Positions 7,765-15,482 of a DNA stretch of 23,054 bases are shown piece after piece. The DNA is from Ruminococcaceae bacterium UBA3329 (GTDB lineage Bacteria > Bacillota > Clostridia > Oscillospirales > Acutalibacteraceae). How positions within the stretch are numbered: position 1 is the first letter of the stretch; each line of letters begins with the position of its first letter. The notes below the pieces were generated by a model, which did no database searches, was not told where the DNA came from, and saw nothing but the letters and a program-made list of their open reading frames with translations. The stretch lies in assembly GCA_002361875.1 (NCBI GenBank), contig DERX01000075.1, forward strand, positions 1 to 23,054, in the 5' to 3' direction. The translations under genes were made by a program, and so were the position numbers.

Positions 7765-8832
7765 TTATGTTCCTATCGGCAAAATCAGCTTAAAGCAGGT
7801 TGTGCCGTTTTGGCTTTTGACTTTGATTTCACCGTGGTGAAGATTTACAACGTGCTTGACTATCGCAAGTCCTATTCCGTTGCCCTCGCCCGTGTGCGAT
7901 TCGTCGCCCTGATAAAACTTATTGAATATTAAAGGCAGTTTTTCTTCGGGAATTTCTTTTCCTGTGTTGATAACTGACACGGTGATAAGATTACCCTGCT
8001 TTCTTATGTCAATTTCGACCTTGCCGTTTTCGGGAGTAAATTTGACTGCATTGTCAACAAGATTTATCCAGACCTGTTTAAGCATTTCCTCGTTTGCATT
8101 TACGTTGTATTCGTCAAAATCAAGGATAAGCTCAACATTTTTCTTTTCCCATTTGTTTTGAAGGAGCAAAACGGAATTTCTTATCTGCTCGGAAAGGTTA
8201 AAGGTGTTTATGTCGGTAAGAATTACCTGATTTTCAATTTTTGTAAGGCTTAACACATTGGTTGCCATGTGCGAAAGTCGAAGCGATTCCTCCTCAATAA
8301 TGTCAATATATTCCTTTTGCTCTTCAGGGGTAAGATCGCCGTGCTTTAAAAGCTTTGCGAAGCCTGCGATTGATACAATAGGCGTTTTAAATTCATGGGA
8401 AAAGTTATTTACAAAATCTGACCTGAGCATTTCCGTCTTTTGAAGCTCCGACGCCATTGAATTAAAGCTTTTTTCAAAATCCCTTGCAATTTTTGTCTTG
8501 CCGAAAACGGATTTGAATTTAAGCCGCACCGAATAATTCCCCGATGCAAGCGAATCCATTGCACTGAATACGATATTGAACGGAGAAATAGAAAATGAGC
8601 CTGTTGAAAACGATGTTACAAATCCAAGAAACAGGCTTATAAGTGCGGCGATTAAAATATTACGTTTAATGTCCGGCATATTGTCACCAAGCTCTAATGT
8701 GCCCGTGTGAATAAGCAGTGCTACAACGCCGAATATCACAGCGAGGATAATAAGTATTATTAAAAATACGATTCCCGAAAAGAAAAGTGTAAGCTTAAGC
8801 CTTGTGTGGCGTTTCTGTTTGTCGTTTTTCAT
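7765..8832 (-). CDS. Sensor histidine kinase (HAMP/HisKA/HATPase)
   Basis: A 355-residue membrane histidine kinase that autophosphorylates and passes phosphate to the regulator encoded upstream. Two transmembrane helices (about 13-41 and 58-76) are separated by fewer than 20 residues, so there is almost no external sensor domain. A HAMP-like linker (about 80-135) follows, then the H-box FSHEFKTPI with His146, N-box NLVDNAVKFTP, F-box IFNKFYQ and G2 box GNGIGLAIVKH. The G1 box reads INTGKEIP, with Asn where many kinases have Asp. The ATG overlaps the regulator's stop as ATGA, so the two are translationally coupled. With such a short loop, the signal is likely sensed in the membrane or through a partner protein; the stimulus is unknown. 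Confidence 0.92.
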   Translation of the reverse strand: MKNDKQKRHTRLKLTLFFSGIVFLIILIILAVIFGVVALLIHTGTLELGDNMPDIKRNILIAALISLFLGFVTSFSTGSFSISPFNIVFSAMDSLASGNYSVRLKFKSVFGKTKIARDFEKSFNSMASELQKTEMLRSDFVNNFSHEFKTPIVSIAGFAKLLKHGDLTPEEQKEYIDIIEEESLRLSHMATNVLSLTKIENQVILTDINTFNLSEQIRNSVLLLQNKWEKKNVELILDFDEYNVNANEEMLKQVWINLVDNAVKFTPENGKVEIDIRKQGNLITVSVINTGKEIPEEKLPLIFNKFYQGDESHTGEGNGIGLAIVKHVVNLHHGEIKVKSQNGTTCFKLILPIGT

Positions 8833-9503
8833 ATTTTTTTCACTGCCTTGTACCCGAGTCCTCTGACGGACTGAATTTCAAATTCTTCCCAGCCCTCAAA
8901 ACGCTTGCGGAGCCTGCCGATATGTACCGTAACTGTTTCCCAGCCTGTGTCGCTTTCACTGCCCCAAATCTCGTCCATAAGCTGTATGCGTGTGAAGATT
9001 TTATTCGGAAACGACAAAAGCTTGTAAAGCAGCATAAATTCCTTTTGCGGCAACTCCTGAGTTTCGCCGTGACCCGTGACCGTAAGGGAGTCATAGTCAA
9101 TCAGCACACTCCCAATTTCAATCTTTCGGTCGCTTGCAATTTTTGCCCTGCGCAAAAGTGCCCGTATTCTCAAAAGCATTTCTTCTTCATCAATGGGCTT
9201 TGTCATATAGTCGTCCGTGCCCGACTCAAAGCCTGTGTATTTATCCTGTGGCAGATGCTTTGCCGAAACCATTAAAATGGGCAAATCGCTGTTGCCCTGC
9301 CTTACGGTTTTTGCAAATTCGTACCCGTCCATATTCGGCATCATAACGTCAAGCACAGCTAAGTCAATGTGCTCTTTATCAAGAACCTCTAAAGCCTCAA
9401 CTCCGTCGTTTGCGGTGAAAACGGAATAACCCTCGGATTTTAATACGGTGCTTATGAGCAGTCTCGTGTTTTTATCGTCATCGGCTACCAAAATATTAAA
9501 CAA
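8829..9503 (-). CDS. OmpR/PhoB-family response regulator
   Basis: A 224-residue two-domain regulator. The receiver domain has the acidic pocket Asp8-Asp10, phospho-acceptor Asp52 in LAVLDVMMP, Ser80 in MVSAK and Lys102 in DYMTKP. The C-terminal winged helix (from about 130) ends with TVTVHIGRLRKRFE and IQSVRGLGYK, the DNA-binding signature of the OmpR family. I place the start at a TTG (9503), because AAAGGAG lies 8 bases upstream of it. A frame opening at 9521 would contain that ribosome binding site. It forms an operon with the kinase; the target genes are unknown, although the sugar symporter upstream and the ligase pair downstream are candidates by position only. Confidence 0.92.
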   Translation of the reverse strand: MFNILVADDDKNTRLLISTVLKSEGYSVFTANDGVEALEVLDKEHIDLAVLDVMMPNMDGYEFAKTVRQGNSDLPILMVSAKHLPQDKYTGFESGTDDYMTKPIDEEEMLLRIRALLRRAKIASDRKIEIGSVLIDYDSLTVTGHGETQELPQKEFMLLYKLLSFPNKIFTRIQLMDEIWGSESDTGWETVTVHIGRLRKRFEGWEEFEIQSVRGLGYKAVKKI

Positions 9504-9531
9504 AACAGTCGCTCCTTTCAAGCAAATTACA

Positions 9532-9557
9532 GAAAGGACAGGCGTGGAAACCTGTCC
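9532..9557 (-). terminator. Second copy of the GGACAGG palindrome between symporter and regulator
   Basis: GGACAGG (9536-9542) and CCTGTCC (9551-9557) around CGTGGAAA. On the minus strand a short TTTC follows. It matches the palindrome at 7692-7713, with one loop-side change and extended similarity into TACAAAT. It lies between the symporter stop and the regulator start and may act as a weak terminator or as a repeat only. Confidence 0.55.
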
Positions 9558-9588
9558 CTACAAATTTGTAATATATTATAATTTTGAA

Positions 9589-11016
9589 TTATATAATCTT
9601 TTCAAGCCCTTCGGCGGAATATTCTTCTCCGTTGCGTTTCTTTTGAAGCTCTTTACTTAAAAGAGCAAATTTTTCTCTTGTAATCGGGTACATTACTGCG
9701 CCGATAACGGAAAGCACAAGAAATGCGGCGGGAATTAGCGTTACATTGTTTTCAATTCCGTTAACAGTCTTGGCACTTTGTGCGGCAAGCTCTGCGTTGT
9801 AGCCTGTCAACTTCAAAATAAGCGAAACAGTCCAAACGCCCACTGCCGCGCCGAATTTCTGGAAAAACTGAGGAAGTGCGGTTATAACGCTTTCACGGCG
9901 TGTTCCGTATGCAAATTCGTCAACCTCAACAAGGTCGTAAGCCATTGAGTAAAACACTGTCCAGAAATTCGCCATACCCATAGCCATACAAAATGTAACA
10001 GCCAAAACAACTGCTATTGAGCGCACTCCGATTATTCTGCAAATAATAAGACCTGCGCACATAAGGCTCATAAAGAGAATACTTGAAAATCTTCTGTCCT
10101 TTGTTTCCGCAATTTTCGTAACCAGCGGAATAAACGCCGCCATAACAACGACAAGCTCAATAATTACAACGGTCATCCACGTTTCCGGGTCTTTGTTTAC
10201 AAGATGCTTTATCATATATTCAAAGGACGACTGAATCATTGACGACGCCATAAGGAAGAACACAATAAACATTGCAAACCATTTAAACGGCTTAATTTTA
10301 AGAACCTCAAAAAATTCGCTGAAAATTACTTTTATGCTCTTTCGGTCATTTTCCGTTGATGCTGTTTCTGCCTTTTGAAGTGTTACGCCCTTAAGGGATT
10401 TAACGGTGATGCAGGCGAACAGCACAGACATAACCGACATTATGATTGCGGTTAAAGTCCAGCCGAATGAATCGCCCATCTTTTTGCCGGAGAATACAAG
10501 TCCTGCAAAAAGTGACGGTAAAACAGCGGGCAACGCATTGCCGAGAAATATTGCGGCGGTGTTTATAAGCGAGCTTGTACTGCGGATAGAGGTGCGCTCG
10601 TCATAATCCTGCGTGATTTCCGCAACAACGGCATAATAGGGGATAGTGTAAACGGTGTAAGCGAGCCAGAAAAGCATTGTAACCGCCGTGTAGTAAATAA
10701 ACTGAATAACAGAGGACTGCGAACCGATATTAACGAATGCGGCAATAAACATAAATCCAAGCGGAAAAGCGGCCTTAGCCATATATTTCCGTTTGTCAGC
10801 GCCGTTTCTGTCTGCAAAAGATCCGATAATCGGGTCTGTTACCGCATCCCAGATAATTGAAATGAAGCTGACGGTACCTGCAAGAATGGGGTCCATTTTA
10901 ATAACGTCTGTTAAAAATACAAGGTAATATGTGTAAAACATATTGTAAAGCAACGATTCCGTAACAATTCCGGAGCAGTAGCCGAGTTTTTTGCGCTTTG
11001 TGAATGAGCTTTGCAT
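9589..11016 (-). CDS. GPH-family (MelB-like) sugar:cation symporter
   Basis: A roughly 475-residue polytopic membrane protein of the glycoside-pentoside-hexuronide:cation symporter family within the major facilitator superfamily. About 12 hydrophobic segments are visible. The family signature SIIWDAVTDPIIGSFADR near residues 45-65 matches the cation/sugar-binding region of MelB-type carriers, and Y-DERTSIR and the loop RRESVITALPQFFQKFG are also typical. It should import a sugar or glycoside with Na+ or H+, but no glycosidase or sugar kinase adjoins it, so the substrate cannot be named. The ATG at 11016 is preceded by AAAGGAGG six bases upstream; a GTG-initiated extension to 11046 would include this site. 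Confidence 0.88.
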   Translation of the reverse strand: MQSSFTKRKKLGYCSGIVTESLLYNMFYTYYLVFLTDVIKMDPILAGTVSFISIIWDAVTDPIIGSFADRNGADKRKYMAKAAFPLGFMFIAAFVNIGSQSSVIQFIYYTAVTMLFWLAYTVYTIPYYAVVAEITQDYDERTSIRSTSSLINTAAIFLGNALPAVLPSLFAGLVFSGKKMGDSFGWTLTAIIMSVMSVLFACITVKSLKGVTLQKAETASTENDRKSIKVIFSEFFEVLKIKPFKWFAMFIVFFLMASSMIQSSFEYMIKHLVNKDPETWMTVVIIELVVVMAAFIPLVTKIAETKDRRFSSILFMSLMCAGLIICRIIGVRSIAVVLAVTFCMAMGMANFWTVFYSMAYDLVEVDEFAYGTRRESVITALPQFFQKFGAAVGVWTVSLILKLTGYNAELAAQSAKTVNGIENNVTLIPAAFLVLSVIGAVMYPITREKFALLSKELQKKRNGEEYSAEGLEKII

Positions 11017-11036
11017 AAAAAGCCTCCTTTTAAAAA

Positions 11037-11065
11037 AGTATAACACAGCTTTGACCGTTAGTAAA
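11037..11065 (-). promoter_or_regulatory. Predicted sigma-A promoter of the symporter gene
   Basis: Read on the minus strand, TTTACT and TATACT are separated by 17 bases, just upstream of the AAAGGAGG site. The implied leader is very short. No clear operator palindrome was seen. Confidence 0.5.
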
Positions 11066-11133
11066 TAAAATGTTTTAATTTATATCTTACAAAATAAACA
11101 AAATTTTTTCTTTGTTTTATACATAATCCCATA

Positions 11134-11162
11134 TTGCTATGCACCACAATATGTGGTATATT
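11134..11162 (+). promoter_or_regulatory. nrdG promoter with NrdR-type box
   Basis: TTGCTA (11134-11139) and TATATT (11157-11162) are 17 bases apart. The spacer holds ACCACAATATGTGGT (11143-11157), a palindrome with perfect six-base arms that resembles the NrdR consensus ACACAATATATTGTGT at 12 of 16 positions. A box in this place would block RNA polymerase when the dNTP-sensing repressor NrdR binds. Only one clear box is present here, whereas NrdR usually uses a pair. Confidence 0.55.
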
Positions 11163-11219
11163 TATATACAGTCGCGCAATTCTTTCGGAATATCTTGTTT
11201 ATGGAAAGGGGAGAGAAAG

Positions 11220-11912
11220 GTGCAGATTCACGGCTTTCAAAAGATGACATTGCTTGATTTCCCGGGGCGTGTCGCCTGCACGGTGTTCACGGGCGGGTGC
11301 AATTTGCGCTGTCCGTTTTGCCATAACGCACTGCTTGTAACAAAGCTTACCGATACGGATATTATTCCCACGGAAAGCGTTTTTTCATACCTTGAAAAGC
11401 GAAAGGGAGTTTTGGACGGCGTTGCGATTACGGGCGGCGAGCCGCTTTTACAGCCTGACATTGCGTCGTTTATACGAAAAATTAAAAGTATGGGCTATGC
11501 CGTAAAGCTTGATACAAACGGCGCTTACCCTGCCAAACTTCGTGATTTGGTGGAAGAGGGCATTGTGGATTATGTTGCAATGGATGTAAAAAACTGCAAG
11601 GAAAAATACGGCGAAACAGTCGGAATCCCGAATTTTGACGTTTCAAAAATTGAGGAAAGTATCAAATTTTTGGTGTCGGGCAAGGTGGATTTTGAGTTCA
11701 GAACGACGGTAGTAAAAGAATTTCACACGGTTGAAGATATTGAAAAATTAAGTGAGTGGATAAAAGGCACACCTAAATATTATCTGCAGAATTTCACGGA
11801 TTCGGGTAATTTAATCGGCGAAAATTTACACGAATGCGGCAGGGAAACGCTTGAACAAATGAAAGAAACTGCAAGTAAAAATGTCATTTTGTGTGAAACA
11901 CGAGGCGTGTAG
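11220..11912 (+). CDS. nrdG: Anaerobic ribonucleotide reductase activase (radical SAM)
   Basis: A 230-residue radical-SAM enzyme that generates the glycyl radical on NrdD. The [4Fe-4S]/SAM motif CNLRCPFC (CX3CX2C) is followed by HNALLV, with the SAM-binding TGGEPLLQPDI further on. The opening IHGFQKMTLLDFPGRVACTVFTGGC matches the NrdG2-type subgroup I know as TIGR02495. The GTG at 11220 has AGGGGAG six bases upstream. An earlier in-frame ATG at 11139 lies within the promoter and operator, so I rejected it. A pyruvate-formate-lyase-type activase is the main alternative, but nrdD lies just downstream and shares an operator type. Confidence 0.9.
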   Translation: MQIHGFQKMTLLDFPGRVACTVFTGGCNLRCPFCHNALLVTKLTDTDIIPTESVFSYLEKRKGVLDGVAITGGEPLLQPDIASFIRKIKSMGYAVKLDTNGAYPAKLRDLVEEGIVDYVAMDVKNCKEKYGETVGIPNFDVSKIEESIKFLVSGKVDFEFRTTVVKEFHTVEDIEKLSEWIKGTPKYYLQNFTDSGNLIGENLHECGRETLEQMKETASKNVILCETRGV

Positions 11913-11928
11913 TCGCTTTTTTACAAAA

Positions 11929-11983
11929 GTACAATATATTGTGTTCATATCTATTGACTTTACCATAAAATGTGTGGTATACT
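11929..11983 (+). promoter_or_regulatory. nrdD promoter with two NrdR-type boxes
   Basis: TTGACT (11954-11959) and TATACT (11978-11983) are 18 bases apart, a strong sigma-A promoter. Just upstream, GTACAATATATTGTGT (11929-11944) matches the NrdR consensus at 14 of 16 positions. A second, degenerate box, ACCATAAAATGTGTGGT (11962-11978), lies between -35 and -10, with centres about 32-33 bp apart as expected for paired NrdR sites on the same helix face. The second box resembles the nrdG operator in sequence and in its contact with the -10. Confidence 0.75.
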
Positions 11984-12035
11984 CTTTGGCGATGTCAAAA
12001 ATAATATTATAAGAAAATCTAAAAGGAGAGTAAAA

Positions 12036-14402
12036 ATGTATACGGTTGTTAAACGTGACGGCAAGGTTGTTGACTTTAACCTTGACAAAATTAAAAACGC
12101 TGTTGTTTCTGCGTTTGAGGCTTGTGAAACTCAGTATCACCCCGACACTATTGACTTTTTGGTGCTTAAGGTAACATCTGATTTCGAATCAAAAATTAAG
12201 GACGGTAGAATTACCGTTGAAAATATTCAGGACAGCGTTGAAACGGTGCTTATTAAAGCAGGCTATGACGATGTTGCAAAGGCTTACATCCTTTACCGTA
12301 AGCAGAGAGAAAAGCTCCGTAACATCAGCAAGACAACGCTTGACTATAAGTCTATTGTAGATAATTATCTTCAGATAAACGACTGGCGTGTTAAAGAAAA
12401 TTCAACCGTTACATATTCAGTAGGCGGACTTATTCTTTCAAACTCTGGCGCTATTACGGCTAACTATTGGCTTTCTGAGGTTTACGATGAGGAAATCGGC
12501 AACGCACACAGAAATGCCGACATTCACATTCACGACCTTTCAATGCTTACAGGCTACTGCGCAGGCTGGTCTTTAAAGCAGTTAATTCAGGAGGGACTCG
12601 GCGGTGTTCCCGGAAAGATTACATCTTCTCCCGCATCTCACCTTTCAACTCTGTGCAACCAGATGGTTAACTTCCTCGGAATTATGCAGAACGAGTGGGC
12701 GGGCGCACAGGCTTTCTCTTCATTCGATACATATTTAGCACCCTTTGTAAAGGTAGACAACCTTTCCTACAAAGAGGTTAAGCAGTGCATTCAGTCCTTT
12801 ATTTACGGCGTAAATACACCCTCTCGCTGGGGCACACAGTCACCGTTTACCAACATTACTCTTGACTGGACAGTTCCGAATGACCTTGCAGAGCTTAACG
12901 CTATTGTCGGCGGCAAGGAAATGGATTTCAAATATAAAGACTGTAAAAAAGAAATGGATATGGTCAACAAGGCGTTCATTGAAATTATGATTGAGGGTGA
13001 TGCCAACGGAAGAGGCTTCCAGTACCCCATTCCTACATATTCAATCACGCGTGATTTTGACTGGTCTGAAACTGAAAATAACAAGCTCCTCTTCGAGATG
13101 ACTGCAAAATACGGCACACCTTATTTCTCAAACTATATCAACTCAGATATGGAGCCGTCAGATGTACGTTCAATGTGCTGCAGACTTCGTCTTGACCTTC
13201 GTGAGCTTCGTAAAAAATCAGGCGGATTCTTCGGCTCGGGCGAATCAACGGGTTCAGTCGGCGTTGTTACAATCAATATGCCCAGAATTGCTTACCTTGC
13301 GGCAGATAAAGAGGATTTCTTCAAGCGTCTTGACAAGCTTATGGACATTGCGGCTCGCTCCCTTAAAATTAAGCGTACGGTAATCACAAAGCTTCTTGAA
13401 AACGGACTTTATCCGTATACAAAGCGTTACCTCGGCACATTCAACAATCATTTCTCAACCATAGGTCTTGTAGGTATGAATGAGGCAGGTCTTAACGCAA
13501 AATGGCTTAAAAAGGATATGACAAGCAAGGAAACGCAGGACTTCACTGTTGAGGTTTTAAATCATATGCGTGAGCGTCTTTCCGACTATCAGGAAGAGTA
13601 CGGCGACCTTTACAACCTTGAGGCAACTCCCGCAGAGTCAACCTCTTACCGTCTTGCAAAGCACGATAAGAAATATTACCCCGACATCATTACTGCAAAT
13701 GAGAACGGTACTGCTTATTACACAAACTCTTCACATCTTCCTGTCGGCTTTACTGAGGACATTTTCTCGGCTCTCGACATTCAGGATGAGCTTCAGACGC
13801 TTTACACATCAGGTACTGTATTCCACGCATTCCTCGGCGAAAAGCTTCCCGATTGGCAGGCGGCGGCAAATCTTGTCCGCAAGATAGCAGAGAATTATAA
13901 GCTTCCGTATTACACAATGTCACCGACATATTCCGTATGTAAGAATCACGGTTACCTTGCAGGAGAACAGTTTGTCTGCCCCGAGTGCGGTGAAAAGACA
14001 GAGGTTTACAGCCGTATTACAGGTTATTACCGTCCCGTTCAGAACTGGAATGACGGTAAGGCGCAGGAATACAAAGACCGTAAGGTTTACGATATTTCAC
14101 ATTCACATCTCACTCATACAGGTGTTCTTGAAAAGACAGACGAAAACACAGAGTGCGGCTGTGACACTGCGGCACAGGACGCAACTTACCTTTTCGCAAC
14201 AACAACCTGCCCCAACTGCAAAATAGTTTCTTCTATTCTTGACAAAGCAGGTATTGCTTACGACAAGATTTATGCCGATGAACAGCCCGAGCTTGCAAAT
14301 CAGTTCGGCATTAAGAAAGCGCCCACACTTGTAGTTGTTAAAAACGGCGAGGCAGAGAAGATTTACGGCGTTTCCGATATTAAAAAATACTATAAGCTTT
14401 AA
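12036..14402 (+). CDS. nrdD: Anaerobic ribonucleoside-triphosphate reductase with C-terminal redoxin domain
   Basis: Class III ribonucleotide reductase, reducing NTPs to dNTPs with a glycyl radical. The 788-residue protein has an N-terminal ATP-cone (1-95, VVKRDGKVVDFNLDKI), the ten-stranded barrel core (about 100-690) with Cys381-Cys382 and SGGFFGSGESTGSVGVVTINMPRI, a metal-binding segment CKNHGY...CPECG (Cys635, 648, 651) and the glycyl radical loop RITGYYRP (Gly663). After a linker with CGC, residues 715-788 form a thioredoxin-fold, glutaredoxin/NrdH-like domain with active site CPNC (Cys725, Cys728) and the cis-proline motif KKAPTLVV. The ATG is preceded by AAGGAG at 7 bases; an in-frame ATG at 11970 lies inside the promoter. 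Redoxin-linked NrdD forms are known; fusion plus adjacent trxB points to internal electron delivery instead of formate. Confidence 0.95.
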   Translation: MYTVVKRDGKVVDFNLDKIKNAVVSAFEACETQYHPDTIDFLVLKVTSDFESKIKDGRITVENIQDSVETVLIKAGYDDVAKAYILYRKQREKLRNISKTTLDYKSIVDNYLQINDWRVKENSTVTYSVGGLILSNSGAITANYWLSEVYDEEIGNAHRNADIHIHDLSMLTGYCAGWSLKQLIQEGLGGVPGKITSSPASHLSTLCNQMVNFLGIMQNEWAGAQAFSSFDTYLAPFVKVDNLSYKEVKQCIQSFIYGVNTPSRWGTQSPFTNITLDWTVPNDLAELNAIVGGKEMDFKYKDCKKEMDMVNKAFIEIMIEGDANGRGFQYPIPTYSITRDFDWSETENNKLLFEMTAKYGTPYFSNYINSDMEPSDVRSMCCRLRLDLRELRKKSGGFFGSGESTGSVGVVTINMPRIAYLAADKEDFFKRLDKLMDIAARSLKIKRTVITKLLENGLYPYTKRYLGTFNNHFSTIGLVGMNEAGLNAKWLKKDMTSKETQDFTVEVLNHMRERLSDYQEEYGDLYNLEATPAESTSYRLAKHDKKYYPDIITANENGTAYYTNSSHLPVGFTEDIFSALDIQDELQTLYTSGTVFHAFLGEKLPDWQAAANLVRKIAENYKLPYYTMSPTYSVCKNHGYLAGEQFVCPECGEKTEVYSRITGYYRPVQNWNDGKAQEYKDRKVYDISHSHLTHTGVLEKTDENTECGCDTAAQDATYLFATTTCPNCKIVSSILDKAGIAYDKIYADEQPELANQFGIKKAPTLVVVKNGEAEKIYGVSDIKKYYKL

Positions 14403-14418
14403 TAAGGTACAGTAATTT

Positions 14419-15327
14419 ATGTATGATATTATCATCATCGGCGGTGGCCCTGCAGGGCTTACCGCCGCTCTGTATGCACGCAGGGCTGACAAAAATGTGC
14501 TTGTAATTGAAAAAGAAACCTTCGGCGGGCAGATAACCTTTTCACCGAAAGTAGAAAATATTCCCGGCTTTTTAGAGCTTTCGGGCAATGAGTTTGCGGA
14601 AAAACTCGTTGAACAGGTAATAAGTCAGGGAGCTGATTTTGAATCCTGTGAGGTGCAGAAAATCATTGATGGGGAAACAAAAACGGTTGTTACCGGTTCG
14701 GGTGATTTTGAGGGCAAAGCTGTAATCATAGCCACGGGTGCAAAGCACAGAACGCTGGGACTCCCGGGCGAAGAAGAGCTTATCGGCGAGGGAATTTCAT
14801 TCTGCGCAGTTTGTGACGGCGCATTTTACAGAAACAAGACCGTTGCAGTGGTAGGCGGCGGAAATTCCGCTTTGCAGGAGGCGATTTTGCTCTCCGATTT
14901 AGCAAAAAAGGTTTATGTTATTCAGAATCTTGATTTTCTTACGGGCGAACAAAAATTGCAGGAACAGCTTCGCAGTAAAGAAAATGTTCAAATAATTTGC
15001 GGAACGGTTTTGTCGGAATATAAATCTCAAAACGGCGAAATTACGGGAATCACCGTTAAAAACCAAAATGACGGCACTGAAAGCGAAATTGCCGTTGACG
15101 GAGTTTTTCTTGCGGTGGGTCTTGTTCCGCAGAACGACTGTTTCGCCGATGTAATCGAGCTTGACGGTAGAGGTTATGCCGTATCGAACGAAACCTGCAA
15201 AACGAAATCGAACGGTATTTTCACAGCGGGCGACTGCCGTACAAAGCGTATCCGTCAGGTTGCAACGGCGGCGGCGGACGGCGCAGTGGCGGCACTTGCG
15301 GCGTGCGATTATATTGACTCGCTTTAA
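14419..15327 (+). CDS. trxB: Thioredoxin-reductase-like flavoprotein with atypical cofactor motif
   Basis: A 302-residue low-molecular-weight thioredoxin reductase: FAD motif IIIIGGGPAGLTAALYARR (5-22), redox-active CAVC (Cys129, Cys132), and C-terminal FAD motif GIFTAGDCR. The second nucleotide-binding motif GGGNSALQEA is present, but the HRRxxxR element that binds the NADPH 2'-phosphate is replaced by VIQNLDFLTGEQKL (167-180). NADH, another donor or ferredoxin may therefore replace NADPH; ferredoxin-dependent flavin thioredoxin reductases are known in clostridia. It starts 16 bases after nrdD, before an intrinsic terminator, so it is probably the electron donor to the NrdD redoxin domain. 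The ribosome binding site is weak (AAGG, 11 bases upstream), suggesting coupling to nrdD. Confidence 0.88.
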   Translation: MYDIIIIGGGPAGLTAALYARRADKNVLVIEKETFGGQITFSPKVENIPGFLELSGNEFAEKLVEQVISQGADFESCEVQKIIDGETKTVVTGSGDFEGKAVIIATGAKHRTLGLPGEEELIGEGISFCAVCDGAFYRNKTVAVVGGGNSALQEAILLSDLAKKVYVIQNLDFLTGEQKLQEQLRSKENVQIICGTVLSEYKSQNGEITGITVKNQNDGTESEIAVDGVFLAVGLVPQNDCFADVIELDGRGYAVSNETCKTKSNGIFTAGDCRTKRIRQVATAAADGAVAALAACDYIDSL

Positions 15328-15367
15328 TATTGGATTTTTCAAAGTAAAATATGGCAAAATGCAGTAA

Positions 15368-15398
15368 AATAACGGCAAATTATTGTCGTTATTTTTTT
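15368..15398 (+). terminator. Intrinsic terminator after trxB
   Basis: AATAACGGCA (15368-15377) and TGTCGTTATT (15384-15393) form a 10-bp stem with one G-T pair and a 6-base loop, followed by a T-run to 15398. It separates the nrd/trxB unit from the next operon. Confidence 0.88.
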
Positions 15399-15419
15399 GT
15401 CATTCTCGGCGGTTTGCGG

Positions 15420-15448
15420 TTGAAAAACAGCACAATATTTGATATAAT
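15420..15448 (+). promoter_or_regulatory. Sigma-A promoter of the CooC/dehydratase-like operon
   Basis: TTGAAA (15420-15425), 17 bases, then TATAAT (15443-15448), 34 bases before the start codon. This is a near-consensus promoter directly after a terminator, so the downstream cassette is its own transcription unit. No obvious operator was recognised. Confidence 0.8.
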
Positions 15449-15482
15449 AATTTGAATAAAATATTTTTGAAAGTGATTGTTT

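Noticed and set aside
11139..11219. In-frame N-terminal extension of nrdG
   Set aside because: It would start inside the promoter/operator. The GTG at 11220 has AGGGGAG at the right distance and matches the family N-terminus.
11970..12035. In-frame N-terminal extension of nrdD
   Set aside because: The ATG at 11970 lies between the -35 and -10 of the promoter. The ATG at 12036 has a proper AAGGAG and begins the ATP-cone directly.
14899..15378. 159-codon open frame on the minus strand
   Set aside because: It is antisense to trxB and runs into the trxB terminator; composition is biased and no motif is seen.
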